DNA of 64,000 bases from Pseudactinotalea terrae (GTDB lineage: Bacteria > Actinomycetota > Actinomycetes > Actinomycetales > Beutenbergiaceae): assembly GCF_009733845.1 (NCBI RefSeq), contig NZ_WNXZ01000003.1:496001-560000 (forward strand), written 5' to 3'. This document shows, in pieces, positions 42,113 to 52,080 of this stretch. Both the position numbers and the translations under genes were made by a program. Positions within the stretch are counted from its first letter, which is position 1. Every line of letters begins with the position of its first letter. The notes below the pieces were generated by a model, which ran no database searches, had not been told where the DNA came from, and saw nothing but the letters and a program-made list of their open reading frames with translations.

Positions 42113-42432
42113 CGGAACGCCCGCACCTCGACCTTGCGGTTGCATGCCTTGGAGGCATCGCCTGCGAGCGCGAGCGCCACGTCGAGGTCGGGAGCCTCGA
42201 TGATCCAGAAACCTGCGAGGTACTCCTTGGACTCCAGGAACGGGCCGTCGGTGACCAGCGCCTGGTCGCGGCGGTTGTCGACCACCGTGGCGGCATCGGG
42301 CGCCGTGAGGCCGCCCGCGAAGACCCAGTAGCCCTCGGTCTGGATGCGTTCGTTGAAGACGTCGATCGCGGCGGCCTCCTCGGCGGTCGCCAGCTCGATC
42401 TCGTCGTGGATCACGGAGAACAGGTACTGCAT
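42109..42432 (-). CDS. DGPF-motif (YCII-like) protein
   Basis: A 107-residue YCII-related protein with the DGPF motif at 62-65 (VTDGPFLESKEYLAGFWII) that defines the family encoded beside ECF42 sigma factors. Function is unknown; the fold resembles small ferredoxin-like enzymes. ATG 42432 starts it. It is first in the operon and translationally coupled to the sigma factor. In studied ECF42 systems the DGPF genes are targets of the sigma factor, so autoregulation is likely. Confidence 0.88.
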   Translation of the reverse strand: MQYLFSVIHDEIELATAEEAAAIDVFNERIQTEGYWVFAGGLTAPDAATVVDNRRDQALVTDGPFLESKEYLAGFWIIEAPDLDVALALAGDASKACNRKVEVRAFR

Positions 42433-42534
42433 CGTGGATCAGCTCCTCGGGCGATGGCGCCAGGTGGGTCGACGGTACGGCAGGTCCCCAGACTCGCGGT
42501 GAGATCGGGTCCGCCACCATGTCGACGAACGGGG

Positions 42535-42564
42535 GTTCCCAGATCCGACAGCGGATCCGGGAAC
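42535..42564. promoter_or_regulatory. Palindrome between the ECF42-DGPF operon and the disulfide reductase
   Basis: GTTCCCAGATCCG (42535-42547) and CGGATCCGGGAAC (42552-42564) are reverse complements with one mismatch around a 4-base spacer. It is 61 bases upstream of the reductase start and 103 bases upstream of the DGPF gene, so it could be an operator for either divergent gene. Confidence 0.45.
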
Positions 42565-42624
42565 AATGGTGGGCGGAGCGGATGTTCCCACTGGAGCAAG
42601 CCGACGCCGACCGGAAGTGCTGAC

Positions 42625-44046
42625 GTGTCTGACGACTATGACGTGATCGTGATCGGTGGTGGGCCTGTCGGCGAGAACGTCGCGGACCGTGCCGTGCAGG
42701 GCGGGCTCACCGCGATCATCGTGGAGAGCGAGCTGGTGGGTGGCGAGTGCTCCTACTGGGCGTGCATGCCCTCGAAGGCGCTGCTGCGCCCGGGCCAGGC
42801 GCTGCGCGCCGCCCAGCGCGTGGCCGGCGCCTCACAGGCCGTGACCGGCACGCTCGACGTGCAGGCGGTGCTCGAGCGCCGCGACTCCTTCACGAGCGGC
42901 TGGTCCGACTCCGGCCATGTGGACTGGCTCGAGTCCGCCGGGATCGACCTCGCCCGCGGGCACGGCAGGATCACCGGGGTCCGCGAGGTCACCGTGACCG
43001 CCGAGGGCGGCTCGACCCGGGTGCTGACCGCCAGACATGCCGTCGCGGTCAGCACCGGCACCGACGCGGCGATCCCACCGATCGATGGCCTGCACGAGGC
43101 CTCGCCGTGGACGAGCCGCGAGGCCACCAGCGCCCAGGAGATCCCCGCGTCGCTCGCGATCATCGGTGGCGGTGTGGTGGGTGTCGAGATGGCGACGGCG
43201 TACGCGGGCTTCGGCTCGCACGTGACCCTGATCTCCAGGGGCGGGCTGCTCAGCAGCATGGAGCCGTTCGCTGCCGAGCGGGTCGCCACGGCCCTGCGCG
43301 AGGCGGGCGTCGACGTCCGGACGAACACCGGCACCAGCCGGGTCCGCCGCGACGGCGCCGGCGTGACCCTCACGCTGGCCGACGACGCCGAGGTCCGTGC
43401 GGACGAGGTGCTCGTCGCCACCGGCCGGGCGCCACGTAGCGGCGACATCGGGCTGGAGGCGGTCGGCCTCACGCCGGGGGAGTACCTCGAGACCGACGGC
43501 ACGCTGCGGGTCCGGGGCAGCGACTGGCTCTACGCCGTCGGGGACGTCAACGGCAGGGCGCTGCTGACGCACCAGGGCAAGTACCAGGCGCGGGCCGCTG
43601 GCGACGTGATCGCCGCTCGCGCCCGCGGCGGCGCGGTCGACGAGAGTCGTTGGGGCCGCCACGTCGCCACAGCAGACGAGGCCGCCGTGCCGCAGGTGGT
43701 GTTCACCGAGCCGGAGGTGGCCTCGGTCGGCCTCACGGCGAAGGCGGCCGAGGAAGCCGGCTACCGCACACGGGTCATCGACCAGGATCTCGGAGCCATC
43801 GCCGGTGCGAGCCTGCGGGAGGACGGCTACGCGGGCCAGGCGCGCATGGTGGTCGACACCGACCGTGAGGTGCTGCTCGGGGCGACGTTCGTCGGGCCCG
43901 ACGTGGCCGACCTGCTGCAGGCCGCGACCATCGCCGTGGTCGGTGAGGTGCCGCTCGCCCGGCTCTGGCACGCCGTGCCGGCCTACCCCACGGTCAGCGA
44001 GATCTGGCTGCGACTGCTCGAGGCCTACGGTCGCGACTCCGCGTGA
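42625..44046 (+). CDS. FAD-dependent pyridine-nucleotide disulfide reductase (Lpd/MerA-like)
   Basis: A 473-residue flavoprotein. FAD motif [14 protein letters not shown] (7-20), redox-active pair C42 and C47 in [16 protein letters not shown](P)H motif [19 protein letters not shown], second FAD motif LYAVGDVNG and the C-terminal [11 protein letters not shown] base pair (His-Glu). It has no lipoyl-complex partners nearby, so it is probably a thiol, quinone or mercuric-type reductase rather than a dehydrogenase component. GTG 42625 is set by GGAAG and the N-terminal MSDDYDV; the open frame upstream is unsupported. Confidence 0.88.
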   Translation: MSDDYDVIVIGGGPVGENVADRAVQGGLTAIIVESELVGGECSYWACMPSKALLRPGQALRAAQRVAGASQAVTGTLDVQAVLERRDSFTSGWSDSGHVDWLESAGIDLARGHGRITGVREVTVTAEGGSTRVLTARHAVAVSTGTDAAIPPIDGLHEASPWTSREATSAQEIPASLAIIGGGVVGVEMATAYAGFGSHVTLISRGGLLSSMEPFAAERVATALREAGVDVRTNTGTSRVRRDGAGVTLTLADDAEVRADEVLVATGRAPRSGDIGLEAVGLTPGEYLETDGTLRVRGSDWLYAVGDVNGRALLTHQGKYQARAAGDVIAARARGGAVDESRWGRHVATADEAAVPQVVFTEPEVASVGLTAKAAEEAGYRTRVIDQDLGAIAGASLREDGYAGQARMVVDTDREVLLGATFVGPDVADLLQAATIAVVGEVPLARLWHAVPAYPTVSEIWLRLLEAYGRDSA

Positions 44047-44131
44047 GCGGCAGGAGTGTCGGAGCGATGCCTTACGCTCGGACCCCGTTCGAGCAAGCCC
44101 GACCCGCCCCCGACCGATCGGAGAGCGCCCG

Positions 44132-44953
44132 GTGATCGAGTTCCGTTCCGTGACGAAGCAGTTCCCTGACGGGACCGTGGCCGTCGAGGACTTCTCCCTG
44201 GTGCTGCCCTCGCACCGCACGACGGTGTTCGTCGGATCCTCCGGATGTGGCAAGACGACGCTGCTGCGCATGGTCAACCGGATGGTCGAGCCGACCAGCG
44301 GCGATGTCGAGATCGACGGCGAGAGCGTGCTCGACAAGGATCCGGTCGAGCTGCGGCGCGGCATCGGGTACGTCATGCAGAACTCCGGGCTGATGCCACA
44401 TTTCACCGTCGTCCACAACATCGCCACGGTGCTGCGGCTGATCGGCCGATCGAAGCGGGAGGCGCACGAGCGCGCCCGGTCGCTGCTCGAGGTCGTGGGC
44501 CTCGAGCCGGACCTCGCCGATCGTTATCCGAGCCAGCTCTCCGGTGGTCAGCAGCAGCGCGTCGGCGTCGCCCGCGGGCTCGCGGCGGATCCCAACATCC
44601 TGCTCATGGACGAGCCGTTCGGCGCCGTCGACCCGATCGTGCGCTCCGAGCTGCAGCAGGAGCTGATCCGGCTGCAGACCGAGCTGGACAAGACGGTCGT
44701 CTTCGTCACGCACGACATCGACGAGGCGTTCCTGCTCGGGGACCAGGTGGTCATCCTCGACAAGGCTGCCCGGATCGTCCAGGTCGGGAGCCCCAGCGAG
44801 ATCATCGAGAACCCGGCCGACGACTTCGTGGCAGCCTTCATCGGCGTCGACCGGGGGCGGCGCGCGCTGCGCATCAAGGAGACCGCGCGAGGCCGGGTGC
44901 TGGTGGATTCCGAGGGGCGCACGCAGGGTTCCCTCGTCGAGGACGGCGTCTGA
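44132..44953 (+). CDS. Osmoprotectant (glycine betaine/choline-type) ABC importer, ATPase
   Basis: A 273-residue OpuCA/ProV-like ATPase: Walker A GSSGCGKTT near 36-44, signature LSGGQQQRVGVARGL, Walker B ILLMDEPFGAVD and the switch His in FVTHDIDEA. The C-terminal ~40 residues do not contain a full CBS pair, unlike many OpuCA proteins. GTG 44132 follows GGAG. It starts a four-gene operon (ATPase, two permeases, binding protein) at 44132-47292. Confidence 0.92.
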   Translation: MIEFRSVTKQFPDGTVAVEDFSLVLPSHRTTVFVGSSGCGKTTLLRMVNRMVEPTSGDVEIDGESVLDKDPVELRRGIGYVMQNSGLMPHFTVVHNIATVLRLIGRSKREAHERARSLLEVVGLEPDLADRYPSQLSGGQQQRVGVARGLAADPNILLMDEPFGAVDPIVRSELQQELIRLQTELDKTVVFVTHDIDEAFLLGDQVVILDKAARIVQVGSPSEIIENPADDFVAAFIGVDRGRRALRIKETARGRVLVDSEGRTQGSLVEDGV

Positions 44954-44954
44954 G

Positions 44955-45638
44955 GTGACCTGGGTCCTGGACAACCTCGGCCTCATCCTGGAGCTGGCCG
45001 GCGTGCATCTGCGCCAGAGCGTGATCGCGATCGTGCTCGGCGCGGTGCTGTCGTTGCCGCTGGGGTGGGTGGCCTGGCGGTACCGGCTGGTACGCGGACC
45101 GGTGATCCTGCTGACCGGCCTGCTGTACACGATCCCCTCGCTCGCGCTGCTGGTCCTCATGCCGGCGGTGCTCGGCTACTCCGCGATCAGCGAGACCAAC
45201 CTGGTGGTCGCGCTGACGATCTACGCGGTCGCGATCCTCGTCCGCTCGGTCGCCGACGGGCTCGACTCGGTCGATCCCGCTGTCAGGCAGTCGGCGACGG
45301 CGATGGGCTACGGCGGGACCCGGCGGTTCTGGACCGTTGACCTCCCGCTGGCCGGCCCGGTGATCCTCGCGGGGCTGCGCGTCGCTGCGGTCAGCACGAT
45401 CTCGCTGGCCACCGTCGGCATCCTCATCGGGGTCGCGAACCTCGGCTACCTCTTCGAGAACGGATTGCAGCGGCGGATCGTGGCCGAGGTGCTCGCCGGG
45501 GTGCTCGCCGTCGTGATCATCGCGCTGCTGGTCGACCTGCTGCTGATGCTGCTCGGCCGGGCGCTGATGCCGTGGATCCGCGCAGGCGCGGCAACGACCA
45601 GCCGGCGCGCACGCCTGCAGATCAGGGCCGCCGCATGA
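44955..45638 (+). CDS. Osmoprotectant ABC importer, permease 1
   Basis: A 227-residue inner-membrane permease with about six membrane segments. It carries the ABC-2 EAA-like loop (AVRQSATAMGYGGTRRFWTVDLPLAGPVILAGLR) that docks on the ATPase. It matches OpuCB/ProW-type subunits: LLYTIPSLALLVLMP is a family hallmark. GTG 44955 lies 1 base after the ATPase stop. The second permease overlaps its 3' end. Confidence 0.9.
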   Translation: MTWVLDNLGLILELAGVHLRQSVIAIVLGAVLSLPLGWVAWRYRLVRGPVILLTGLLYTIPSLALLVLMPAVLGYSAISETNLVVALTIYAVAILVRSVADGLDSVDPAVRQSATAMGYGGTRRFWTVDLPLAGPVILAGLRVAAVSTISLATVGILIGVANLGYLFENGLQRRIVAEVLAGVLAVVIIALLVDLLLMLLGRALMPWIRAGAATTSRRARLQIRAAA

Positions 45639-46348
45639 ACCTGTTCGCCGATGCCATCGCCTGGCTGCTCTCACCGGAGCGGCTGGACGGGGCCTACGCA
45701 CTCCCGACCCTGCTGGGCCAGCACCTGCTGTACACGCTGATCGCCGTGCTGATCTCGGCCGCGGTCGCGGTCCCCGCAGGCTGGTTGATCGGGCACACCG
45801 GCCGGGGCCGCGAGGTCGCGGTCGCCATCTCGGGAGCAGCGCGCGCGGTGCCCTCGTTCGGATTGATGGTGCTGCTCGTGCTGCTGCTCGGGGTGCTCCG
45901 TATCCCCGAGGCGGCAGTCCTGACGTTCGTGCTGCTCGCGATCCCGTCGCTGCTGGCCGGCGCCTACACCGGGGTCGAGGCGGTCGACCGCCGGGTCGTC
46001 GACGCGGCCCGGGCCATGGGCATGACGGAGTGGCAGATCTTCCGCAAGGTCGAGATGCCGTTGGGCCTGCCGCTGCTCGTCGGTGGCCTCCGTTCGGCGA
46101 CCCTGCAGGTGATCGCCACCGTGACGATCGCCGCCTACGTGAACCTGGGGGGCCTCGGGTGGCCCATCATCCAGGGCATCCCGCTGCGTCGGTTCGACCA
46201 GGTGCTGGGAGGCGCGATCCTCGTTGCCTTGCTCGCCCTCGCCGTCGATCTTCTGCTCGCGCTCGCCCAGCGCGCCGCCGTCCCCACCGGGGTGCGGTCA
46301 CATCCCGCTGCGTCGCGCGATGCTCGCGCGGCCACCGCTTCTGCCTGA
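45635..46348 (+). CDS. Osmoprotectant ABC importer, permease 2
   Basis: A 237-residue OpuCD-type permease with about six membrane segments and the EAA loop VVDAARAMGMTEWQIFRKVEMPLGLP. The signature AARAVPSFGLMVLLVLLLG resembles permease 1, with which it should form a heterodimer. ATG 45635 overlaps the stop of permease 1 (ATGA). The C-terminal tail after TM6 is short and polar. Confidence 0.9.
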   Translation: MNLFADAIAWLLSPERLDGAYALPTLLGQHLLYTLIAVLISAAVAVPAGWLIGHTGRGREVAVAISGAARAVPSFGLMVLLVLLLGVLRIPEAAVLTFVLLAIPSLLAGAYTGVEAVDRRVVDAARAMGMTEWQIFRKVEMPLGLPLLVGGLRSATLQVIATVTIAAYVNLGGLGWPIIQGIPLRRFDQVLGGAILVALLALAVDLLLALAQRAAVPTGVRSHPAASRDARAATASA

Positions 46349-46368
46349 ACCCCACCGAGAGGAACACC

Positions 46369-47292
46369 ATGTCCATCACCCGCATCTCACGTCGAGCGGC
46401 GACCGCCGGGATCGCGCTCGCGGCCACCCTGGCGCTCGTCGGGTGCTCCGACGACAACCCGCTCGAGAACCCGACCGACGAGTCCACGGGTGGCGGCGAC
46501 GCCTCGGGCGAGGCGATCGTGATCGGCTCGCAGGCGTACTACTCGAACGAGATCATCGCCGAGATCTACGCGCAGGCGTTGGAGGACGCCGGCCACACCG
46601 TCGAGCGGCAGTTCAGCATCGGGCAGCGAGACGCCTACATGCCGGAGGTGATCTCGGGTGCGATCGACCTGTTCCCGGAGTACTCGGGCAACCTGCTGGA
46701 GTTCCTCGACCCGGAGACCACCGCGACCAGCCCCGAGGACGTGTACGCCGCCCTCCAGGAGGCGCTGCCTGCCGAGCTCGCTGCGCTCGACTTCGCCGAG
46801 GCCGCCGACCAGGACACCTACACGGTGCTGACCTCGTTCGCCGACGAGTACGGGCTCGTCGCCATCGGCGACCTCGCCGGGGTCGAGGGCGAGATCGTCA
46901 TCGGTGCCGCTCCCGAGTTCGAGCAGCGCCCGTACGGCCCGGCTGCGGCTGCGGAGGTCTACGGCGTCGAGCTGACGTTCTCCGCGACCGGGCCGACCAC
47001 GCTGGAGTCGCTGCAGGCCGGAGAGATCCAGGTCGCTGACATCTACTCGGCGGACCCGGCGTTCGAGACCGGGGAGATCGTCGCGCTCGAGGATCCCGAG
47101 AACCTCATCCTGTCCTCGAACGTCGTCCCGATCGCCAGCAGCGAGATCGCTGAGGATATCGCCGAGGTGATCAACCCCATCAGCGCCGCCCTCACCACCG
47201 AGGCCCTCGTCTCGCTCAACGCCCAGAGCACGGTCGACCAGATGTCCACCGAGGACATCGCAAGCGGGTGGCTGGAGGAGAACGGGCTCTGA
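46369..47292 (+). CDS. Osmoprotectant ABC importer, substrate-binding lipoprotein
   Basis: A 307-residue OpuAC-fold binding protein. It has a signal peptide with lipobox LALVGC (Cys 26), an Asp/Glu/Gly-rich linker, and then the ligand-binding lobes from VIGSQAYYSNEIIAEIYAQAL. The segments YMPEVISGAIDLFPEYSG and VADIYSADPA are typical of OpuCC-like proteins that bind betaine, choline or carnitine. ATG 46369 follows GAGAGGA. It completes the importer. Confidence 0.9.
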   Translation: MSITRISRRAATAGIALAATLALVGCSDDNPLENPTDESTGGGDASGEAIVIGSQAYYSNEIIAEIYAQALEDAGHTVERQFSIGQRDAYMPEVISGAIDLFPEYSGNLLEFLDPETTATSPEDVYAALQEALPAELAALDFAEAADQDTYTVLTSFADEYGLVAIGDLAGVEGEIVIGAAPEFEQRPYGPAAAAEVYGVELTFSATGPTTLESLQAGEIQVADIYSADPAFETGEIVALEDPENLILSSNVVPIASSEIAEDIAEVINPISAALTTEALVSLNAQSTVDQMSTEDIASGWLEENGL

Positions 47293-47305
47293 GCCGAACC
47301 GCCCC

Positions 47306-47920
47306 TCAGGCGGGCGGCGCCACCCTCGGCATCAGCGGGAGGGTCTCCTTGCGGCGGTGCACCGAGAGGTAGCGCAGCCCGTGGCTGCCGGCGAGCACGG
47401 CTCGGCGCGCCCGCCGCGGGAGGTAGACCACGGCGCCGGCGCGAAGGAGCACGTCCTCGCCCTCGGTGCGCAGAGTCCCGGTGCCGTCCACGACGTGCAG
47501 CAGCACGTCCAGGTCGGCACCGACATGCTCCTCGATCGCGCCCCCCGGTGGGAGGGCGATGATATTGGCATCGAGCTCGCGCTCGCTGGGGGTGAGCCGC
47601 CAGGTAGCGCCGACGACGTCGGGCTCACCCGATCTGCCCGCCTCGCGTGAGTCCACGACGACCCGGGGCAACGGGGTCGAGGCGAGGCGCGAGATCGTGA
47701 TCCGCCAGTCCCGCGGCTCGCCTCGCAGGTACTCCCAGGCGAAGCTCCCGTGCAGGTCTGCATCCATCTGCTCGCGCAGGTGGACCGGATCGTGATCGTT
47801 GACGAGCGTGAACGACTGCCCGACGGCGAGCGTCGAGAACGTCGCGTAGACCTGCGCGTGCCGTTGTGGCTGGGAGACCTCGCGCAGGTCGAGCTCGGTG
47901 ATGATGGTGCGGCCGGTCAT
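47306..47920 (-). CDS. DUF2249 - cupin fusion protein
   Basis: A 204-residue protein. Residues ~5-80 are a DUF2249 domain (ITELDLREV, LAVGQSFTLVNDHDPVHLREQM, FAWEYLRGEPRDWRITISR). Residues ~105-195 are a cupin barrel (IALPPGGAIEEHVGADLDVLLHVVDGTG, LPRRARRAVLAG). DUF2249 proteins are often found with nitric-oxide, iron-sulfur or heme genes. ATG 47920 follows GGAG. It is divergent from the ferredoxin gene, with which it shares the palindrome at 47934-47958. Confidence 0.85.
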   Translation of the reverse strand: MTGRTIITELDLREVSQPQRHAQVYATFSTLAVGQSFTLVNDHDPVHLREQMDADLHGSFAWEYLRGEPRDWRITISRLASTPLPRVVVDSREAGRSGEPDVVGATWRLTPSERELDANIIALPPGGAIEEHVGADLDVLLHVVDGTGTLRTEGEDVLLRAGAVVYLPRRARRAVLAGSHGLRYLSVHRRKETLPLMPRVAPPA

Positions 47921-47933
47921 GTCACGCTCCGGG

Positions 47934-47958
47934 TTTATACAAGTGTGCCTTGTGTAAA
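47934..47958. promoter_or_regulatory. Shared operator-like palindrome of the DUF2249 and ferredoxin promoters
   Basis: TTTATACAAG (47934-47943) and CTTGTGTAAA (47949-47958) are reverse complements with one mismatch around a 5-base spacer. The right arm overlaps the TAAAGT -10 box (47955-47960) that precedes the ferredoxin ATG by 6 bases, so a bound repressor would block that leaderless promoter. The AT-rich core stands out in this GC-rich region. The cysteine-containing regulator encoded at 48314 is the natural candidate to bind it. Confidence 0.6.
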
Positions 47959-47966
47959 GTAGCAGC

Positions 47967-48317
47967 ATGACGTACGTGATCGGTGAGCCCTGCGTGGACG
48001 TGAAGGACCGCGCGTGCGTCGACGAGTGCCCCGTCGACTGCATCTACGAAGGTGAGCGCACCCTCTACATCCACCCTGACGAGTGCGTGGACTGCGGTGC
48101 CTGCGAACCGGTCTGCCCGGTCGAGGCCATCTACTACGAGGACGACCTCCCCGACGCGCTGCAGCCCTACCTGCAGGACAACGACGACTTCTTCAGCACC
48201 GTGCTGCCGGGTCGCGACGCCCCGCTCGGCTCGCCCGGGGGAGCCGTCAAGCTGGGTGCCCTCGACGTCGACACCCCGTTGGTCGCCGGCCTCCCGCGAC
48301 GAGCGACGTCCCCGTGA
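47967..48317 (+). CDS. fdxA: 7Fe ferredoxin
   Basis: A 116-residue ferredoxin of the FdxA type. C9, C17, C21 and C25 (with the C-x7-C spacing) hold the [3Fe-4S]/[4Fe-4S] pair with C40, C43, C46 and C50 (CVDCGACEPVC), all present. It carries single electrons in the cytosol. ATG 47967 has no ribosome-binding site; TAAAGT lies 6 bases upstream, so the message is probably leaderless. Its TGA overlaps the GTG of the next gene. Confidence 0.95.
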   Translation: MTYVIGEPCVDVKDRACVDECPVDCIYEGERTLYIHPDECVDCGACEPVCPVEAIYYEDDLPDALQPYLQDNDDFFSTVLPGRDAPLGSPGGAVKLGALDVDTPLVAGLPRRATSP

Positions 48318-48943
48318 GCGCCACGGAACCGAACCGGCGGCAGCGGGTTCTCGACGCCATCCGGGAGCACGCGGACCCGGTCACCCTCGCCGCGCTCGCC
48401 GCTCAGCTCGGCGTCCATGCCAACACGGTCCGGTTCCACGTCGACCGCCTGCTCGAGTCGGGGCAGATCGAACAGGTCGACGTCGGGCGCAGCGGACCCG
48501 GTCGGCCCGCCGCCCACGTCCGGGCCACGCAGCGCATGGACCCCCACGGTCCGCGCCGGTACCGGATGCTCGCGCAGATCCTTGTCGGAGCGCTCGCCGG
48601 CACCCCGGACCGCCGTGACCGAGCGGCCGATGCCGGGCGGGCGTGGGGGCGCGGCCTTGCCGAGGCAGACCAGGGGAGCGGGTCGCCCAGCGACCGGCTC
48701 ATGCACCTCCTGGACGAGGCGGGGTTCTCGCCGCAGCGGCGTGGTCCCGAGCAGATCGCGCTGCGGCACTGCCCGTTCCTGGAGCTCGCGCAGGACCGCA
48801 CCGACATCGTCTGTCCCATCCACCTGGGCCTGATGCAGGGTGCCCTGGCGGAGTGGGGATCCGACGTCGATGCAGTACGACTTGAGGCCTTCGTCGAGCC
48901 CGATCTGTGCTTGGCTCATCTAGGAGCGACGAGAGGAAGCTGA
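48314..48943 (+). CDS. Winged-helix regulator with three conserved cysteines (probable Fe-S sensor)
   Basis: A 209-residue protein with an N-terminal winged helix-turn-helix (TLAALAAQLGVHANTVRFHVDRLLESG, residues ~22-50) of the ArsR/DeoR-like SufR type. The C-terminal domain has C153 (LRHCPFLELA), C167 (DIVCPIHLGLMQGALAEW) and C199, the layout seen in SufR-like regulators that bind an iron-sulfur cluster. It probably senses NO, oxygen or Fe-S status and controls the DUF2249/fdxA promoters. GTG 48314 overlaps the ferredoxin stop. Confidence 0.8.
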   Translation: MSATEPNRRQRVLDAIREHADPVTLAALAAQLGVHANTVRFHVDRLLESGQIEQVDVGRSGPGRPAAHVRATQRMDPHGPRRYRMLAQILVGALAGTPDRRDRAADAGRAWGRGLAEADQGSGSPSDRLMHLLDEAGFSPQRRGPEQIALRHCPFLELAQDRTDIVCPIHLGLMQGALAEWGSDVDAVRLEAFVEPDLCLAHLGATRGS

Positions 48944-49284
48944 TGGACGCGCTGACCCTGACCGAGCTCGCCGAGGAGCTGATCGCGAAGGCCCGAGCCA
49001 GCTCGGCGCAGCGCAGCGGCCACACCATCCACGGCGGCCGCGACCACCACCTGCGCCAGACGGTCGTCGGCATCGCGGCCGGCGGTGAGCTCGCCGAGCA
49101 CGAGAGCCCTGGCGAGGCCACCCTGCAGGTCATCTCGGGGCGGGTGACGATCACGGCGGGCGAGGACACCTGGGAGGGTGGCCCCGGTGCCTACGTCGTG
49201 ATCCCGCCGATGCGGCACCGGTTGGACGCGCTCGAGGACTCGGCGATCATGCTCACCGTGGCCGTGCGGACCCGCGGCGACTGA
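48943..49284 (+). CDS. Small cupin protein
   Basis: A 113-residue single-domain cupin: LRQTVVGIAAGGELAEHESPGEATLQVISGR, then GPGAYVVIPPMRHRLDALED. Only some of the usual metal-binding histidines are present (HESPGEATLQ, MRHRL), so metal binding is possible but not certain. ATG 48943 shares one base with the regulator's stop. It closes the fdxA operon and may complement the cupin half of the divergent DUF2249 protein. Confidence 0.85.
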   Translation: MDALTLTELAEELIAKARASSAQRSGHTIHGGRDHHLRQTVVGIAAGGELAEHESPGEATLQVISGRVTITAGEDTWEGGPGAYVVIPPMRHRLDALEDSAIMLTVAVRTRGD

Positions 49285-49374
49285 CACGCCGCGCCGAGGC
49301 TGCCGCCCGCGTGCTCGTCGAGCGGATGTGGGGGCTGGCGAGCGCTACCGGACCGAGCTCGCGCAGGTGCTGAG

Positions 49375-49593
49375 TCAGACCTCGTCGTCGCTGCGCTCGC
49401 GGTCACCGACGTGGTCGCGGACATCCGCATCCGTGCTGGTCAGCCGCTCGACCTCCTCGCCGGCCGTGCAGGTCCGGAGCGAGATCTCGAGCGCACCGGT
49501 GGAGCGCTGCAGGACCGCCCAGGTCCCGCCGCTGCACTCCCAGCGCAGCAACGCGGCCAGCGCCGACGACGGCGCACCGCCCTGCTCAGGCAT
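49375..49593 (-). CDS. Conserved hypothetical small protein
   Basis: A 72-residue protein (LLRWECSGGTWAVLQRSTGA, EISLRTCTAGEEVERLTSTD) of a type I recall as a short actinobacterial hypothetical family; no function is known. ATG 49593 has GGGAGGGG upstream with good spacing. It lies alone between the cupin gene and gdhA. Confidence 0.55.
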   Translation of the reverse strand: MPEQGGAPSSALAALLRWECSGGTWAVLQRSTGALEISLRTCTAGEEVERLTSTDADVRDHVGDRERSDDEV

Positions 49594-49631
49594 CGCACCC
49601 CTCCCTCGGTCGGGTCAGGCCGATTGTGCCC

Positions 49632-51026
<1,395 letters not shown>

Positions 51027-51046
51027 TCAGGTCTACGTGGTGGGGC

Positions 51047-51811
51047 TCAGCGGAAGCGCTGCACGGCGAGCGGTGCCGCCTGTGCAAGCTCCTTGAGGCT
51101 GTCGTTCTCCGGGTCGTGGAGGATCTCGCTCAGCGGACCGGAGGCGACGATGGTGCCGTCGGCCATCGCGTGGACGGTCGGGCACAGGCGCTCGACGAGC
51201 TCGAGGTCGTGCGAGGCCAGCAGCACACCGACGCCGAGCGAGGCGATCAGCTCGCCCAGGTGCCGGGCCATCGCGCCACGGCTGTGCGGGTCGAGCGCCG
51301 TCAGTGGCTCGTCGAGCAGCAGGATCTCGGGGCGGGTCGCGAGCGCAGCCGCGAGGGCTACCCGCTGACGTTCCCCACCCGAGAGGGTGAGCATCGGGCG
51401 GTGGCCCGCATCGCCGTCGAGCCCCACAGCGGCGAGCACCTCCTCGACGGGAGTCGCGTGGCTGCGACCACCCCGCCGGGCGATCTTCATCGCGTCACGG
51501 ATGCGACGCTCGCCCGTGATGCGAGGGTCCGACACGGTCATCGAGTACTGCGAGACCGCGCGGACGCTGGCCTTGAACTCGGCCTTGCTCTTCATGCGCA
51601 GGCGGGCCACGGGGCGACCGTCGAAGGTCACGGTGCCGCGCGGCGGCTTCAGCTCGCCGGCCAGCGCGGCGATCAGGGTGGTCTTGCCGACACCCGAGGG
51701 GCCGATCAGGCCCACCGGCGGTGCGCCCGAGGAGACCTCGATGCTGAGTGCGTCGAAGATGTAACCGTCACCGTAGGTGAGGTACAGGTCGGTCGCCTTG
51801 AGGATCGGCAC
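51047..51811 (-). CDS. Orphan ABC transporter ATPase
   Basis: A 254-residue ATPase with Walker A GPSGVGKTT near 37-45, Q-loop SVRAVSQYSMTVSD, signature LSGGERQRVALAAAL, Walker B ILLLDEPLTALD and switch HDLEL. It resembles oligopeptide/nickel-type ATPases (residues SDPRIT, RRPM). No permease or binding protein is next to it, so its partners are elsewhere. GTG 51811 follows AGGAG. It is divergent from the secreted protein at 52081. Confidence 0.82.
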   Translation of the reverse strand: MPILKATDLYLTYGDGYIFDALSIEVSSGAPPVGLIGPSGVGKTTLIAALAGELKPPRGTVTFDGRPVARLRMKSKAEFKASVRAVSQYSMTVSDPRITGERRIRDAMKIARRGGRSHATPVEEVLAAVGLDGDAGHRPMLTLSGGERQRVALAAALATRPEILLLDEPLTALDPHSRGAMARHLGELIASLGVGVLLASHDLELVERLCPTVHAMADGTIVASGPLSEILHDPENDSLKELAQAAPLAVQRFR

Positions 51812-52080
51812 ATTCGCTCCTAGGCACGGCGGGGATCGCCCCCGTGCTCTGCTGGTCAGTTTCGCTGGTCTGGGCGCGGCCGCGCAGGGGCGAACCCGGA
51901 CCTGCTCACGGTACCTGCCGTTGCGGCGTGAGCGCGCGTGGCGTCCTTTCTGTGGACGTACCCCAACGGTTCCGGTGTATCCGAACGGTGACCATGCGAC
52001 TCCTTCCTGTCAGGACGGCCCGGTTCTAGCGTCGTCCTACCAGCTGCCCGACCGGGTGGCCCACGTGCAAGGGGAAGCTC

